DNA from: Aquimarina sp. U1-2
GTDB taxonomy: Bacteria; Bacteroidota; Bacteroidia; Flavobacteriales; Flavobacteriaceae
Direction: 5' to 3'
Length of the DNA stretch: 64,000 bases
Assembly: GCF_017897595.1 (NCBI RefSeq)
Contig: NZ_JAGKIK010000003.1
Location: 62,001 to 126,000, forward strand
The notes under the pieces are model-generated. The model was not told where the DNA came from, ran no database searches, and worked only from the letters and a program-made list of their open reading frames with translations. The stretch's first letter is position 1; each line of letters opens with the position of its first letter. The translations under genes and the position numbers were made by a program. This document shows, piece after piece, positions 54,721 to 63,894 of the stretch.

Positions 54721-57173
54721 TTTAAGTTATTTTGATGTTCTATTGCTTCTAATTGCTGAAATTTCTGTTTAAATTTTGCAATAGGATTTTGTAAAGTTCC
54801 GTCGAGAATCAAACTATCTATTGGATCAGCAAGATTGAGCATTTGTCGCGTATTTTGAAGTTGAAGGCGGTTTAAACAACAACGATCGAATTCAGCCACA
54901 AAAAGATCATACTTTTCAAATTTTGATTGGTATTCGGGATGCTCTAATTGGTACTGGTGTACGCATTCTGCCACTAATTCCCAAAACCAGTCTTCTGGAT
55001 ATCCCAAATGATTTTCAATGATAGTAGACAGGAATCGAAAAAAACAATCAAACACATCAGTAAATAGGGATAATACTTTCATTTTATCTGAAGTTTGAGT
55101 GCGTAAACGCGCTACTTCTTTCGGCATTTTTATGGATGTATCAAAAACGATAACCTCTTCGGTAATATCCTTCATGAGTATTTTGATCGGAGTATGATTG
55201 TCTAGCACCATAATGATATTTTCACCATGTGGCATAAAAACCAACTCATATGCATAAAAACAGTGTACTAATGGAGAAAGATATGCCCGCAGATACCTTC
55301 TAATCCAAGTACAAGTATCATGAGGAGATAACTTGATAATTTCGGCAACTAATGAATTGTTATCGCTATCTATATGAAGAAACGCAGCCATAGTCATCAA
55401 TTGCTGTCCGGCTTTGATTTTGGTGAGCGCACTTTCTCGCCATAATGCAGATAACATTTTGTTATGTGCATTCGTTTTGCCTAATACTTCGTAATATGTA
55501 TTTTGAAATCCTACTGTAGCCACCTCACCCAACATGGTAAAACCAGTTTTCTTGAGGTAACTATCCTTTTCTAGTAACTCAGTAATCCATTCGGTAATGT
55601 GCGGGGTACTTTGCATATAATAGGGAGAAAGCCCTCTCATAAACCCCATATTGAGTATAGACAAGGCAGTTTTGGTATACATTTTCTCTGGATACGATGT
55701 ATTATACAGAGTACGTATAGATTGTTGCGCCAAGTAATAATCATCACTTTCTCCTAAAAAAACAAGCGTATCATTTGCGATATCAGCAGCAAAAACCTGT
55801 GTTATTTTGTTGTGCCATTGCCAGGGATGAACAGGTATAAAAATATAGGATTCTATATCTAACCCCATAGATTCGAGTTTGGTATGAAACCTGGCCACAG
55901 TAGTAATACCCAGCTCCTTTTTTATCAAAGATTTATACGTGTATTTTTTGGTAGCCGTGTAGTTCGTTTTATTTGTATGCCCAGCTAACCAATAGATCCT
56001 AAAGGGACGATTCGTTTCTGGGGCATATTTGATATAATCCTCGCTGTCGAATCCAATTCGACCGTTATTGGCCACAAAACATGGATGTCCTTCAGTCATG
56101 GCATGCTCTATGATTTGAAAAGAACAAGTAGCCAGTTTGTGAGAAGCATACTCTTGATTGGTAATCTTATAGGCTGCACTAGATAGCGTACTGGATATTT
56201 CTTCTAGATATGTAGGCAATAATACTTCAGGAATCTTAAGCGTATCGTTAAACTCTACGATAAATTGAAGCATATCTACTGCGACTGTATTCCCGTTTTT
56301 TTTCTTGATTAGCGTGCTCTCAATGATATCCCAATGGTCTAATGCTTTTTTTTGCGCTACAAATTCGTAAGATATTCCTGGGATATCTGAAATTAATAAA
56401 TAATGATTGCCTGCTGACCTTTCTTCGATCATTTGGGGTCGTAACACTAATTCGTGCGAAAATTCACTAATCGCCTTTCTTACTAAGGCAATATTTGCTT
56501 TTTTCCAGGATACCGCTTTAAGATGGTCTATGGTAGACTGAATCTGGACATTGTTCATACGATCGTCGGTTATAGTTTTTGATGTTGAGGCTAAAGACGC
56601 TTTTGCCTGTTGATAATCTTCATATTCGCAAAATGCTAAAGCGGCTCTTTTTTCTGGTAAGTTGATTTCCTTTTGATAAACAAATCCCGCTTTTTTGTTA
56701 AGTTTATGAATTTTTTCATTTCGAACATCGGGTTCTACAACTATTCGTTTAACATCGGGCTGTTCAAAAAAATAATCTACTATGGAGCTAAATATATGCC
56801 ACGTAAAATTAGGGATCCTTTGCTCTAGGGGGGCGATAAGCACATGCATCCCATAATCGGTATCTTGTGCGTTGTAGTATTGTGCTATTCGATCCTTTGA
56901 TACCTTGTACTTTTCCATCAAAAATACGGGCTGATCTTTATAATATCCCATAAAAACATCATACCCTCCCTTCGAAACAAGTGCTATGTATTCTGAGCGT
57001 ATTTCTTCTAAAGACATTGATGTCATTCCCCAATATTTAGCATAAGGCTTTGTTACCCAGGGATAGATAACTTGAATATCACTATCCATATCAAAATGAC
57101 GTAGCTTAATTTGACCAAAATCCTTAACGACTTTTGAAAACTCAAAATTAGAAAGTGTGGTGTTATTGTTCAT
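54717..57173 (-). CDS. GNAT acyltransferase-IucA/IucC NIS synthetase fusion (second copy)
   Basis: An 818-residue fusion. N-terminal GNAT domain (about 1-190; PWVTKPYAKYWGM, YGMHVLIAPLEQR, VVEPDVRNEKIHKLNKKAGF) resembles AlcB/IucB-type acyltransferases that acylate N-hydroxy diamines. The C-terminal NIS synthetase (about 215-818) has TEGHPCFVANNGRIGFD, IPVHPWQWHNK and MPHGENIIMVL, the ATP-binding and catalytic motifs of type C enzymes such as DesD and AlcC. I start at 57173 (MNNNTT), 13 bp after the preceding stop and in register with the first copy; an ATG at 57227 would overlap by 41 bp. It is a diverged tandem paralogue of the gene upstream. Confidence 0.9.
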   Translation of the reverse strand: MNNNTTLSNFEFSKVVKDFGQIKLRHFDMDSDIQVIYPWVTKPYAKYWGMTSMSLEEIRSEYIALVSKGGYDVFMGYYKDQPVFLMEKYKVSKDRIAQYYNAQDTDYGMHVLIAPLEQRIPNFTWHIFSSIVDYFFEQPDVKRIVVEPDVRNEKIHKLNKKAGFVYQKEINLPEKRAALAFCEYEDYQQAKASLASTSKTITDDRMNNVQIQSTIDHLKAVSWKKANIALVRKAISEFSHELVLRPQMIEERSAGNHYLLISDIPGISYEFVAQKKALDHWDIIESTLIKKKNGNTVAVDMLQFIVEFNDTLKIPEVLLPTYLEEISSTLSSAAYKITNQEYASHKLATCSFQIIEHAMTEGHPCFVANNGRIGFDSEDYIKYAPETNRPFRIYWLAGHTNKTNYTATKKYTYKSLIKKELGITTVARFHTKLESMGLDIESYIFIPVHPWQWHNKITQVFAADIANDTLVFLGESDDYYLAQQSIRTLYNTSYPEKMYTKTALSILNMGFMRGLSPYYMQSTPHITEWITELLEKDSYLKKTGFTMLGEVATVGFQNTYYEVLGKTNAHNKMLSALWRESALTKIKAGQQLMTMAAFLHIDSDNNSLVAEIIKLSPHDTCTWIRRYLRAYLSPLVHCFYAYELVFMPHGENIIMVLDNHTPIKILMKDITEEVIVFDTSIKMPKEVARLRTQTSDKMKVLSLFTDVFDCFFRFLSTIIENHLGYPEDWFWELVAECVHQYQLEHPEYQSKFEKYDLFVAEFDRCCLNRLQLQNTRQMLNLADPIDSLILDGTLQNPIAKFKQKFQQLEAIEHQNNLK

Positions 57174-57186
57174 CTTCTTGCTTTCT

Positions 57187-59631
57187 TTAAGAAATTGTGG
57201 TAGCATACTCATTTTTATACGCCGCAATAGGGTTTTCTAATGTGCCAGCAAACTGCAGCAAAGCAACTGGATTATCCAGATCAATCATTTGTTTGTTATT
57301 ATGAAGCTGAAGACGATTTAAACACGATAATTTAAACTCTGGAGAAAAAAGGTCATATTGCTTAAATTTTGCTTCCTTTTCGGGGTGCCTTACCTGATAT
57401 TCAATAATATTTTGCGCCACCGTTCTCCAAAAAAGTTCTTCATTACTATTAGCATGCACTACCAAAATAGAAGACATAAACCTGAAAAAGCCATCAAAAA
57501 TATCGGTGAATATAGACAGTAATTTAACATCTTCGGGTACGGCCGCATACATACGTTTTAAATCCTCTGGAAGTTCAACATCTGGATGAAGTATACAAGC
57601 TTCTTCTGTAATGTCTTTTAAGAAAATATGCTTGGGAATATGATCTTCAAGAACCACGATACTATTTTCTCCATGGGGCATAAATACCAGATCAAAATGA
57701 TAAAAACAATGCAATAGCGGACTTAAATAAGCTTTTAAATACTGCTGAAGCCATTGCCCAATAGACAATCCTGATTTTTGAATAATTTTTGGAAGTAGTG
57801 CTTCGCCATTTTCATCTACGTGTAAAAATGCAGCCATGGTTATCGGCTTTTGCTTTTCGGTAATAGCACGCATTGGACTTTCTCGCCATAGAGAGGCCAG
57901 CATTTTATTGTAATCATTATGAGGGCCAAATTCTTCAAAATAAGGATTCTCATAACTCACCGAAGCAATTTCACCCAGCATTCTAAACCCTGTCTCCTGG
58001 ATGTAAGGATCGGCATATAGTAATTGTTCTAACCAAATTGCCATTTTAGGAGCGGTCCCCAAATAATAGGAGGGCAAACCTCTCATAAAACCCATATTTA
58101 AAATAGAAAGTGCAGTTTTGGTGTAAAACTTTTCGGGATGGGTGCTATTAAATAACGTTCGTATGGATTGTTGTGCATAATACCGGTCAGGACTATATCC
58201 CAGACAAATTAGTTTTTTGGTAGCAATTTCGGGCGAAAAAACATGCGCCAATTTATTAAACCATTGCCAGGGATGCATAGGTATAAAGAAATAATCGTCT
58301 GGATCGCAACCTTGTTCGCGAATACGCTCGATAAAGGTGGCAATCGTTTCGGCATCTATTTCTTGTTGTATTAATGTGTTATAAGGTAATTTTTTAATAG
58401 CAGCATAGGTGGTTCTGCTTTTATGTCCTGCGAGCCAAAGTAGAGAAAATGAATTTCCTGCTTCTGGAGCGTAGGCACGATAATCACTACTATCGAAACC
58501 AATACGACCATTATTAGCGACAAAACCGGGATGACCTTCAGTCATTGCTTGTTCTATGGTTTGAAAATCAGCATCAACCAATGCAGCGGCAGATGGATTG
58601 CCTTTCATAAATTTAAAGGCACTACCCTGTAGCGTACTAATAATTTCTTCTAAATATGCCGGCATTATAGCATCACTTATGCCTAATTGTTTTCTAAATT
58701 CTTTGATAAACAACACAGCATCTAATGTACCTTGTCCATTTTTTTGATCTTTTTGAATAGACATGCTATCTATGCACAAATGATTTAATGCCAAAGGTCT
58801 TGCATTAAAATAGTATGTAATTGCAGGAGTATCAGTTTGCAAAGAATACCGGTTCCAATGGTTATCCAGCTTTTCTACCCATACAGGTGTAATAAGTAAT
58901 TCATGACTAAACTCGCAAATAGCTTTTGCAATGAGTTGTGTATTCACATTTGCCCATACTTCTGGTTGCAAATGCATCACCGATTGCTGAGGCGAAACCG
59001 TATGGTCCAGGGTATTCATAGCGCTTCTTTTCATAATAGTTGACATGGATCTGATGTGTTGATACTGCGATAGCTCCAAAAAAGCTAATTGAGCGGTTTT
59101 ATGAGGTAATTCGACAATAGTAGCTAACCGAAATCCTATTCGCTCACACAGCGCAAACATTTTTTTATTTCGTATATCGGGTTCTATCAATATTCGTTTT
59201 ACATCAGGATTCTGAAACACAAACTCCATGATCGCAGTAAACATATACCACGTAAAATCTGGAATCTTAATTTCTGGCGGAGCCACTATAACATGAATAC
59301 CGCAATCTCCCTCTTGAGTATCATAATAATTTCCTATAGCATCTTGCCTGGGATCATAGCGCTCCAGAACAAAGACAGGGCGCTCTTCGACCATTCCTAC
59401 AAAAACATCATAATGATCGGGGTCTAATAATTGCGTATATTCTTGTTGTACCTGATGCAGCGAATATCCTTGCATCCCCCAAAAAACTGCATAATCCATA
59501 TTAACCCATCGGTGCAATATTTCGCAATCTTCAGACAATCGAAATGGTCGTATGGTTATAGTACCAAAATCTGGGTACGATGCAACGTAATGCTGTTGGT
59601 AATGCTCTCTATATTTTTCTATTTTATTCAT
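57187..59631 (-). CDS. GNAT acyltransferase-IucA/IucC NIS synthetase fusion (first copy)
   Basis: An 814-residue fusion with the same layout as the next gene. GNAT domain (about 20-195; DCGIHVIVAPPEIKIPDFTWY, LIEPDIRNKKMFALCERIGF) and NIS synthetase (about 220-814) with TEGHPGFVANNGRIGFD (residues 364-380), MHPWQW (452-457) and MPHGENSIVVL. Expected reactions: succinylation or other acylation of N-hydroxy-cadaverine/putrescine, then ATP-dependent amide formation to join units. It overlaps the MFS exporter gene by 8 bp. In desferrioxamine and alcaligin loci these two activities are separate proteins, so the fusion is notable. Confidence 0.92.
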   Translation of the reverse strand: MNKIEKYREHYQQHYVASYPDFGTITIRPFRLSEDCEILHRWVNMDYAVFWGMQGYSLHQVQQEYTQLLDPDHYDVFVGMVEERPVFVLERYDPRQDAIGNYYDTQEGDCGIHVIVAPPEIKIPDFTWYMFTAIMEFVFQNPDVKRILIEPDIRNKKMFALCERIGFRLATIVELPHKTAQLAFLELSQYQHIRSMSTIMKRSAMNTLDHTVSPQQSVMHLQPEVWANVNTQLIAKAICEFSHELLITPVWVEKLDNHWNRYSLQTDTPAITYYFNARPLALNHLCIDSMSIQKDQKNGQGTLDAVLFIKEFRKQLGISDAIMPAYLEEIISTLQGSAFKFMKGNPSAAALVDADFQTIEQAMTEGHPGFVANNGRIGFDSSDYRAYAPEAGNSFSLLWLAGHKSRTTYAAIKKLPYNTLIQQEIDAETIATFIERIREQGCDPDDYFFIPMHPWQWFNKLAHVFSPEIATKKLICLGYSPDRYYAQQSIRTLFNSTHPEKFYTKTALSILNMGFMRGLPSYYLGTAPKMAIWLEQLLYADPYIQETGFRMLGEIASVSYENPYFEEFGPHNDYNKMLASLWRESPMRAITEKQKPITMAAFLHVDENGEALLPKIIQKSGLSIGQWLQQYLKAYLSPLLHCFYHFDLVFMPHGENSIVVLEDHIPKHIFLKDITEEACILHPDVELPEDLKRMYAAVPEDVKLLSIFTDIFDGFFRFMSSILVVHANSNEELFWRTVAQNIIEYQVRHPEKEAKFKQYDLFSPEFKLSCLNRLQLHNNKQMIDLDNPVALLQFAGTLENPIAAYKNEYATTIS

Positions 59632-60823
59632 TCGAACTGGATACTATTTTAGTGGTTTTACGAGCGTTAATTTTAACCGTACTTTCAAAGATGAAATAAT
59701 ACAATAATAACGTAATGATAAAGCCTACGAATGCGACTAGAAATGGAATTTTAAGTCCGTGATGCTCTACTAATAATCCCACACTAAATGAGGATAATAA
59801 AACTCCTAAATTCTGAAAGAAATGTACCTTACTGTAATCTGTCGCGTAGGATTGTGGAGTGCTAAAGCGAAATAACAATACATCAAATTTGACAACTCCC
59901 TGAAAAATAGACCACCCATAAATAATCCTTCCGATGATGACCAGAACCTCTACAGGAACCCCCTGCAGCAGTAACCCTATGCTGCCTAGAAGTAATATAC
60001 CAACTGCACTATATAATCCTTCCTCAGTATGTTTTCGTTTCGAATTGATATACAAAGCAATCAACGCTACAAGTCCAGGTATTGCATATATACTGCCTGA
60101 AATAACTTTTGAATCGTATCCTGAAAGACTTTCCCAATAACTGGCAAAAAAAGGTCTTATTAAAAAATCACTGAAATATAAAATCATGGTAATTAATCCT
60201 ATCTTTAAAATGTACCCTTTGGGTACTATTTCTCGTGATTCTTTTTTTATTGGAGAAGAAGATACTATTCTTGAAGTAGCATATTTACTACTCTTCAACA
60301 AATACAAACTCATGCCCATTTGGATAAAATCACCCAACGCCATGATCAAAAAAATATAATTAGCATCGATAAGATCGACCGTTAATCCACCAATAACAGC
60401 ACCGAGTATACCACCCAGATGAACGACCACAGATAATAAACCGATAGTATCGGGATGCTCTTTTTTGGTAATTATTTTAAGAACATAAGGGTATACGAGT
60501 AAATAACTTCCTTTAAATAAGATCATAACTAGTGATACAATCCAAAAGTTAAAGTACGAGGTAGTCCAATAACAGTATAACGCCAATAGCCCAGCTATAC
60601 ATTGTGTGTACACCAAAATATTAAGTTCGGCTACTTTTTTTGAAACATAAGCCCAAAACGGAAAAGCAATCATCACCATAAAACAAATAGCTGCAAAATA
60701 ATACCCAACCCATTTTGGATCAACAACGCCAAAACGTGCTTCAAAAAACTGCGGATAGAAAGGATGCAACAGATAATCGCTCACTACAGCGACCAAGGTC
60801 ATGATGATTAATTTTTGTTTCAT
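59624..60823 (-). CDS. MFS transporter, probable siderophore exporter
   Basis: A 399-residue inner-membrane protein with about 12 helices and charged loops typical of the major facilitator superfamily. An acidic/aromatic N-terminal loop (YPQFFEARFGVVDPKWVGYYF) and the cytosolic Lys-rich central loop (SSPIKKESREIVPKG) separate two six-helix halves. It overlaps the N-hydroxylase gene by 4 bp and the first synthetase by 8 bp. By position it should export the finished siderophore, like AlcS. Confidence 0.85.
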   Translation of the reverse strand: MKQKLIIMTLVAVVSDYLLHPFYPQFFEARFGVVDPKWVGYYFAAICFMVMIAFPFWAYVSKKVAELNILVYTQCIAGLLALYCYWTTSYFNFWIVSLVMILFKGSYLLVYPYVLKIITKKEHPDTIGLLSVVVHLGGILGAVIGGLTVDLIDANYIFLIMALGDFIQMGMSLYLLKSSKYATSRIVSSSPIKKESREIVPKGYILKIGLITMILYFSDFLIRPFFASYWESLSGYDSKVISGSIYAIPGLVALIALYINSKRKHTEEGLYSAVGILLLGSIGLLLQGVPVEVLVIIGRIIYGWSIFQGVVKFDVLLFRFSTPQSYATDYSKVHFFQNLGVLLSSFSVGLLVEHHGLKIPFLVAFVGFIITLLLYYFIFESTVKINARKTTKIVSSSNE

Positions 60824-62166
60824 AGCGTAGGGGCTTGCACTTCTATTTCTTCTTCTTGGGTAACATCAAATTGTTGAAATGCAATTCGTTTTTCAATAGG
60901 ATAGTGATTCGTTCCTGTAAGTTCTTTAATAATGTACGAATTACGGTAGCACGCCATTCCAAGATCGGGGGTTACAAATCCATGAGTATGTAATTCTGCA
61001 TTTTGCACAAAAATATCTTCCCCATGGAGATCTATGGCATAATTTCGATGAGCACGATACCGGCCTTGCTCATCCCAACCAATACGATCTTTAATATCAT
61101 CTATAAATTTAGGTTGTTGATAGCTATATCCTGTAGCCAATAGTAGACATTCTGTTTGGTGCTGATAATGCCTATCTTGCTCTTGCTGATGTAGTGCTAG
61201 AAAAAATTGATCTATCGTAGGATCATAAGAGACTTTTTGTAATTCAGAATTGGTTCTAAGATTGATTTTCACATCATGCGATAATCGCTTGGTGTATATC
61301 AAATCATAAATGCTCGCAATAAGATCCTGGTTAATGCCTTTGTAAAGGTGCTTCTGGTTTTTAAGTAGGTCATCTCTTTTATGGGTGGGTAAATTATAGA
61401 AATAATCGACATACTCTGGTGAGGTCATTTCTAAAGTTAATTTAGAATATTCTAAAGGAAAAAACCTCGGCGACCTGGTGATCCAATTCAATTGGTACCC
61501 TTTGGAGTCGATATCCTGTAAAAGATCATAAAAGATTTCTGCGGCACTTTGACCGCTTCCAACGATAGTTATAGACTGCCGATCTTGAATATCTGATTTT
61601 TTCGAAAGATAAGACGAAGAGTGTATCATTTTATCTTTTACCTTTTGACAACATCTGGGAATATAAGGTCGCGTTCCTGTACCCAATACTAACTTTCTGG
61701 ATCTGTATATTTTACTTTCCCCTGTTTTGGTACAGATTGAAAAAACCTTGTAGTATTTTTCGGCTTCATTGTACTGTGTATTAACTACTTCAGTATTAAA
61801 ATAGATGGTAGACAATTTCTCAACAGCCCATTGGCAATATTGATTGTATTCGTTTCTGAGTATTAAAAAATTCTCTCGAATATAGAATGAATATATCCTA
61901 CCCTGCTCTTTACAATAATTTAGGAAACTAAAAGGACTGGTAGGATCTGCCAAGGTTACCAAATCAGCTATAAATGGAATTTGAAGTGTGGTATCCTGAA
62001 GCAACATGCCCGGATGCCAATCAAATCTCTCTCTTTTGTCTAAGAAAATACCATTCAGTTCTTCAATAGGATCAGTCAAACAAGCTAATCCCAAATTCAT
62101 AGGTCCTACTCCTATCGCAATAAAATCAAGTAGCGATTCGTTTTGTGTTTGCATCTTTTTACTCAT
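60820..62166 (-). CDS. Diamine/amino-acid N-monooxygenase (siderophore N-hydroxylase)
   Basis: A 448-residue flavoprotein of the lysine/ornithine N-monooxygenase family: FAD site GVGPMNLGLA (near residue 18), WHPGMLLQDTTLQIPFIADLVTLADP (substrate side), NADPH site IVGSGQSAAEIFYDLL and the C-terminal LLLATGYSYQQP. It makes the N-hydroxy-diamine used for hydroxamate formation. It overlaps the decarboxylase by 8 bp. Whether it hydroxylates the diamine or the amino acid cannot be read from sequence; the adjacent decarboxylase favours the diamine (DesB/AlcA-like). Confidence 0.94.
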   Translation of the reverse strand: MSKKMQTQNESLLDFIAIGVGPMNLGLACLTDPIEELNGIFLDKRERFDWHPGMLLQDTTLQIPFIADLVTLADPTSPFSFLNYCKEQGRIYSFYIRENFLILRNEYNQYCQWAVEKLSTIYFNTEVVNTQYNEAEKYYKVFSICTKTGESKIYRSRKLVLGTGTRPYIPRCCQKVKDKMIHSSSYLSKKSDIQDRQSITIVGSGQSAAEIFYDLLQDIDSKGYQLNWITRSPRFFPLEYSKLTLEMTSPEYVDYFYNLPTHKRDDLLKNQKHLYKGINQDLIASIYDLIYTKRLSHDVKINLRTNSELQKVSYDPTIDQFFLALHQQEQDRHYQHQTECLLLATGYSYQQPKFIDDIKDRIGWDEQGRYRAHRNYAIDLHGEDIFVQNAELHTHGFVTPDLGMACYRNSYIIKELTGTNHYPIEKRIAFQQFDVTQEEEIEVQAPTL

Positions 62167-63667
62167 AAGTTACTTTGTAATTTTGCCCTGTATCCTTGAT
62201 CATTTTAATGATATGTAATACGTCATCAATAGTACTTTTGGGATTAAGTAATGTAAATTTCAGGTACACTTTAGTATTTAATTTTGTGCTTGCTACAGAC
62301 GCTTGACCTGATTGAAAAAGTGTTTTCTTTATATATAGATTAATAGCATCATAACACCCGTCATCTTTGGTACCAGGCTTAACATATCGAAATACCAATG
62401 TACTTAGCTCTGGTTTATGAACAATTTCAAAATTAGGATCTTCTTTAAGGCTATGATAAAGATCTAACGCCAAATAATGTACTTTTTCTAGAAATGAAGC
62501 TATAGTTTTTGTTCCTACAGTTTTTAATGTAAACCAAACTTTTAAGGCATCAAATCTTCGAGTGGTTTGTAACGATTTTTCGACCAGATCCGGACATTCA
62601 TCATTTCTATGATCTAAAGGATTTAAGTAATCTGCGTAATACGATATGTATTTAAAATATTTGGTATCCCTTACCAAAAAGGCACTAGAACAAACAGGTT
62701 GAAACATAGATTTATGAAAATCTATCGTTATCGAATCTGCCATCGCTGTTCCTTCGAGCAAATGACGGTGTGTTTCGGTTAGTTTATAGCAACCCCCGTA
62801 GGCGCCATCAATATGAAACCAGATATCGTATTCTTTAGTAATTTTGGCAATGGTTTGCAAGGGGTCGAAGCTGCCATAGTCTGTTGTTCCGGCGGTGGCA
62901 ATTACAGCAATTGGGATATTTCCTAGTTGCTTTTCTTTTTCTACCGCCTGTACTAGGGCATCAGGTTTCATCTTCATAGCATTATCAGTGGCTACAGTAA
63001 TAACTGAATCGTACCCTAACCCAAGTAAAGCAGCATTTTTCTTGATACTGAAATGTGACTTGTCTGAGCAAAAGAATCTAAATTTGGATACGACATCAGA
63101 CCAACCATGCTTTTTTAGATTAAGTCCAAAATGTTTGTACGCATAAGCATCTCTGGCCAGACATAATGCCATAAAGTTAGACTGTGTACCCCCGCTTGTG
63201 AAAATACCATCAGAGGTCTCGGGTAATTCCATTTCTGAACAAATCCAACGAATCATTTCTTGCTCGATCAATGTAGCCGAAGTACTTTGATCCCATGTCT
63301 CTACAGCAGTATTGACAGATGTTGCCATAAGATCACCAACAATTGCCGGTATCAAAACCGGACAATTGAGATGAGCCACATAAGTAGGATGATGAAATGC
63401 AACGGTATGATCAAGGTACAACGCTTTAATTTGTGCTAAAGCTTGATCGAGAGATAATTGCTGATTAAGATCCGGGATCAACAAGTTCTTTTTTGATATA
63501 AAGTCACTAGCTGTATCACCGCTACAGAAATAATCGCGATCTAGAAAAGATAATAAATAGTGTATTGTTTTTTGAACGCTCTCTTCGTATACATCTTTAG
63601 ATTGAGCATCAAAAAATTGATCAATTTTTTGATCAAAGATTAAGTTGGTTTTTGTGTCTAGGAACAT
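62159..63667 (-). CDS. Pyridoxal-dependent decarboxylase (lysine/ornithine-type, DesA-like)
   Basis: A 502-residue PLP enzyme of the group II decarboxylase family. Motifs: TSVNTAVETWDQS, FTSGGTQSNFMALCLARD, VIATAGTTDYGSFDPL, WFHIDGAYGGC and the PLP lysine in DFHKSMFQPVCSSAFLVRD, which closely follows DesA-type lysine decarboxylases. It should supply cadaverine or putrescine for the siderophore. It is the first gene of the operon; a -7 box and a palindromic operator lie just upstream. Confidence 0.92.
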   Translation of the reverse strand: MFLDTKTNLIFDQKIDQFFDAQSKDVYEESVQKTIHYLLSFLDRDYFCSGDTASDFISKKNLLIPDLNQQLSLDQALAQIKALYLDHTVAFHHPTYVAHLNCPVLIPAIVGDLMATSVNTAVETWDQSTSATLIEQEMIRWICSEMELPETSDGIFTSGGTQSNFMALCLARDAYAYKHFGLNLKKHGWSDVVSKFRFFCSDKSHFSIKKNAALLGLGYDSVITVATDNAMKMKPDALVQAVEKEKQLGNIPIAVIATAGTTDYGSFDPLQTIAKITKEYDIWFHIDGAYGGCYKLTETHRHLLEGTAMADSITIDFHKSMFQPVCSSAFLVRDTKYFKYISYYADYLNPLDHRNDECPDLVEKSLQTTRRFDALKVWFTLKTVGTKTIASFLEKVHYLALDLYHSLKEDPNFEIVHKPELSTLVFRYVKPGTKDDGCYDAINLYIKKTLFQSGQASVASTKLNTKVYLKFTLLNPKSTIDDVLHIIKMIKDTGQNYKVTYE

Positions 63668-63672
63668 ATTTA

Positions 63673-63691
63673 TTTTTATTTAATCTAAATA
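63673..63691. promoter_or_regulatory. Candidate iron-repressor operator of the siderophore operon
   Basis: An imperfect 9-1-9 palindrome ATTTTTATT-T-AATCTAAAT lying between the -7 box (63699-63706) and the decarboxylase start codon. It matches the operator at 51042-51060 in half-site and placement. An overlapping 7-3-7 palindrome (TTATTTA-ATC-TAAATAA) is perfect. Fur/DtxR recognition is inferred. Confidence 0.55.
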
Positions 63692-63698
63692 AGCATTG

Positions 63699-63706
63699 CA
63701 AATTTA
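63699..63706 (-). promoter_or_regulatory. -7 box of the siderophore operon promoter
   Basis: TAAATTTG on the minus strand, an exact TAnnTTTG, about 32 bp before the start codon. No TTG at ideal distance; the AraC-like site begins 22 bp upstream instead, so the promoter probably needs activation. Confidence 0.6.
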
Positions 63707-63728
63707 AAATCAAATAAAAATAATTTGA

Positions 63729-63756
63729 TGACGCATTGGGGATAAAAAAAGACGTA
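63729..63756 (-). promoter_or_regulatory. Candidate AraC operator, siderophore operon copy
   Basis: TGACGCATT, GGG, GATAAAAAAAGACGTA on the plus strand: 26/28 identical to 51102-51129, with GACGyA repeats again 21 bp apart. The change of ATG to GGG removes any start codon, so this is a conserved site, not a gene fragment. Confidence 0.6.
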
Positions 63757-63894
63757 GAAATTACTTTGCAACAAACTTAATCTTCAGTTTACGTTTTATT
63801 GAAGGAATCTTATAGTATTTCGATTTACTGAAATTTAAACTGTGAACCCGCCCTTACTATGTATTTGGAGTAGGCAGGAATTCTCTACGGCATT

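Noticed and set aside
63729..63760. A remnant of a duplicated araC gene upstream of the siderophore operon
   Set aside because: Similarity covers only 28 bp, includes 9 bp upstream of the start codon, stops right after the second GACG repeat, and the ATG is GGG. A shared binding site explains this better.
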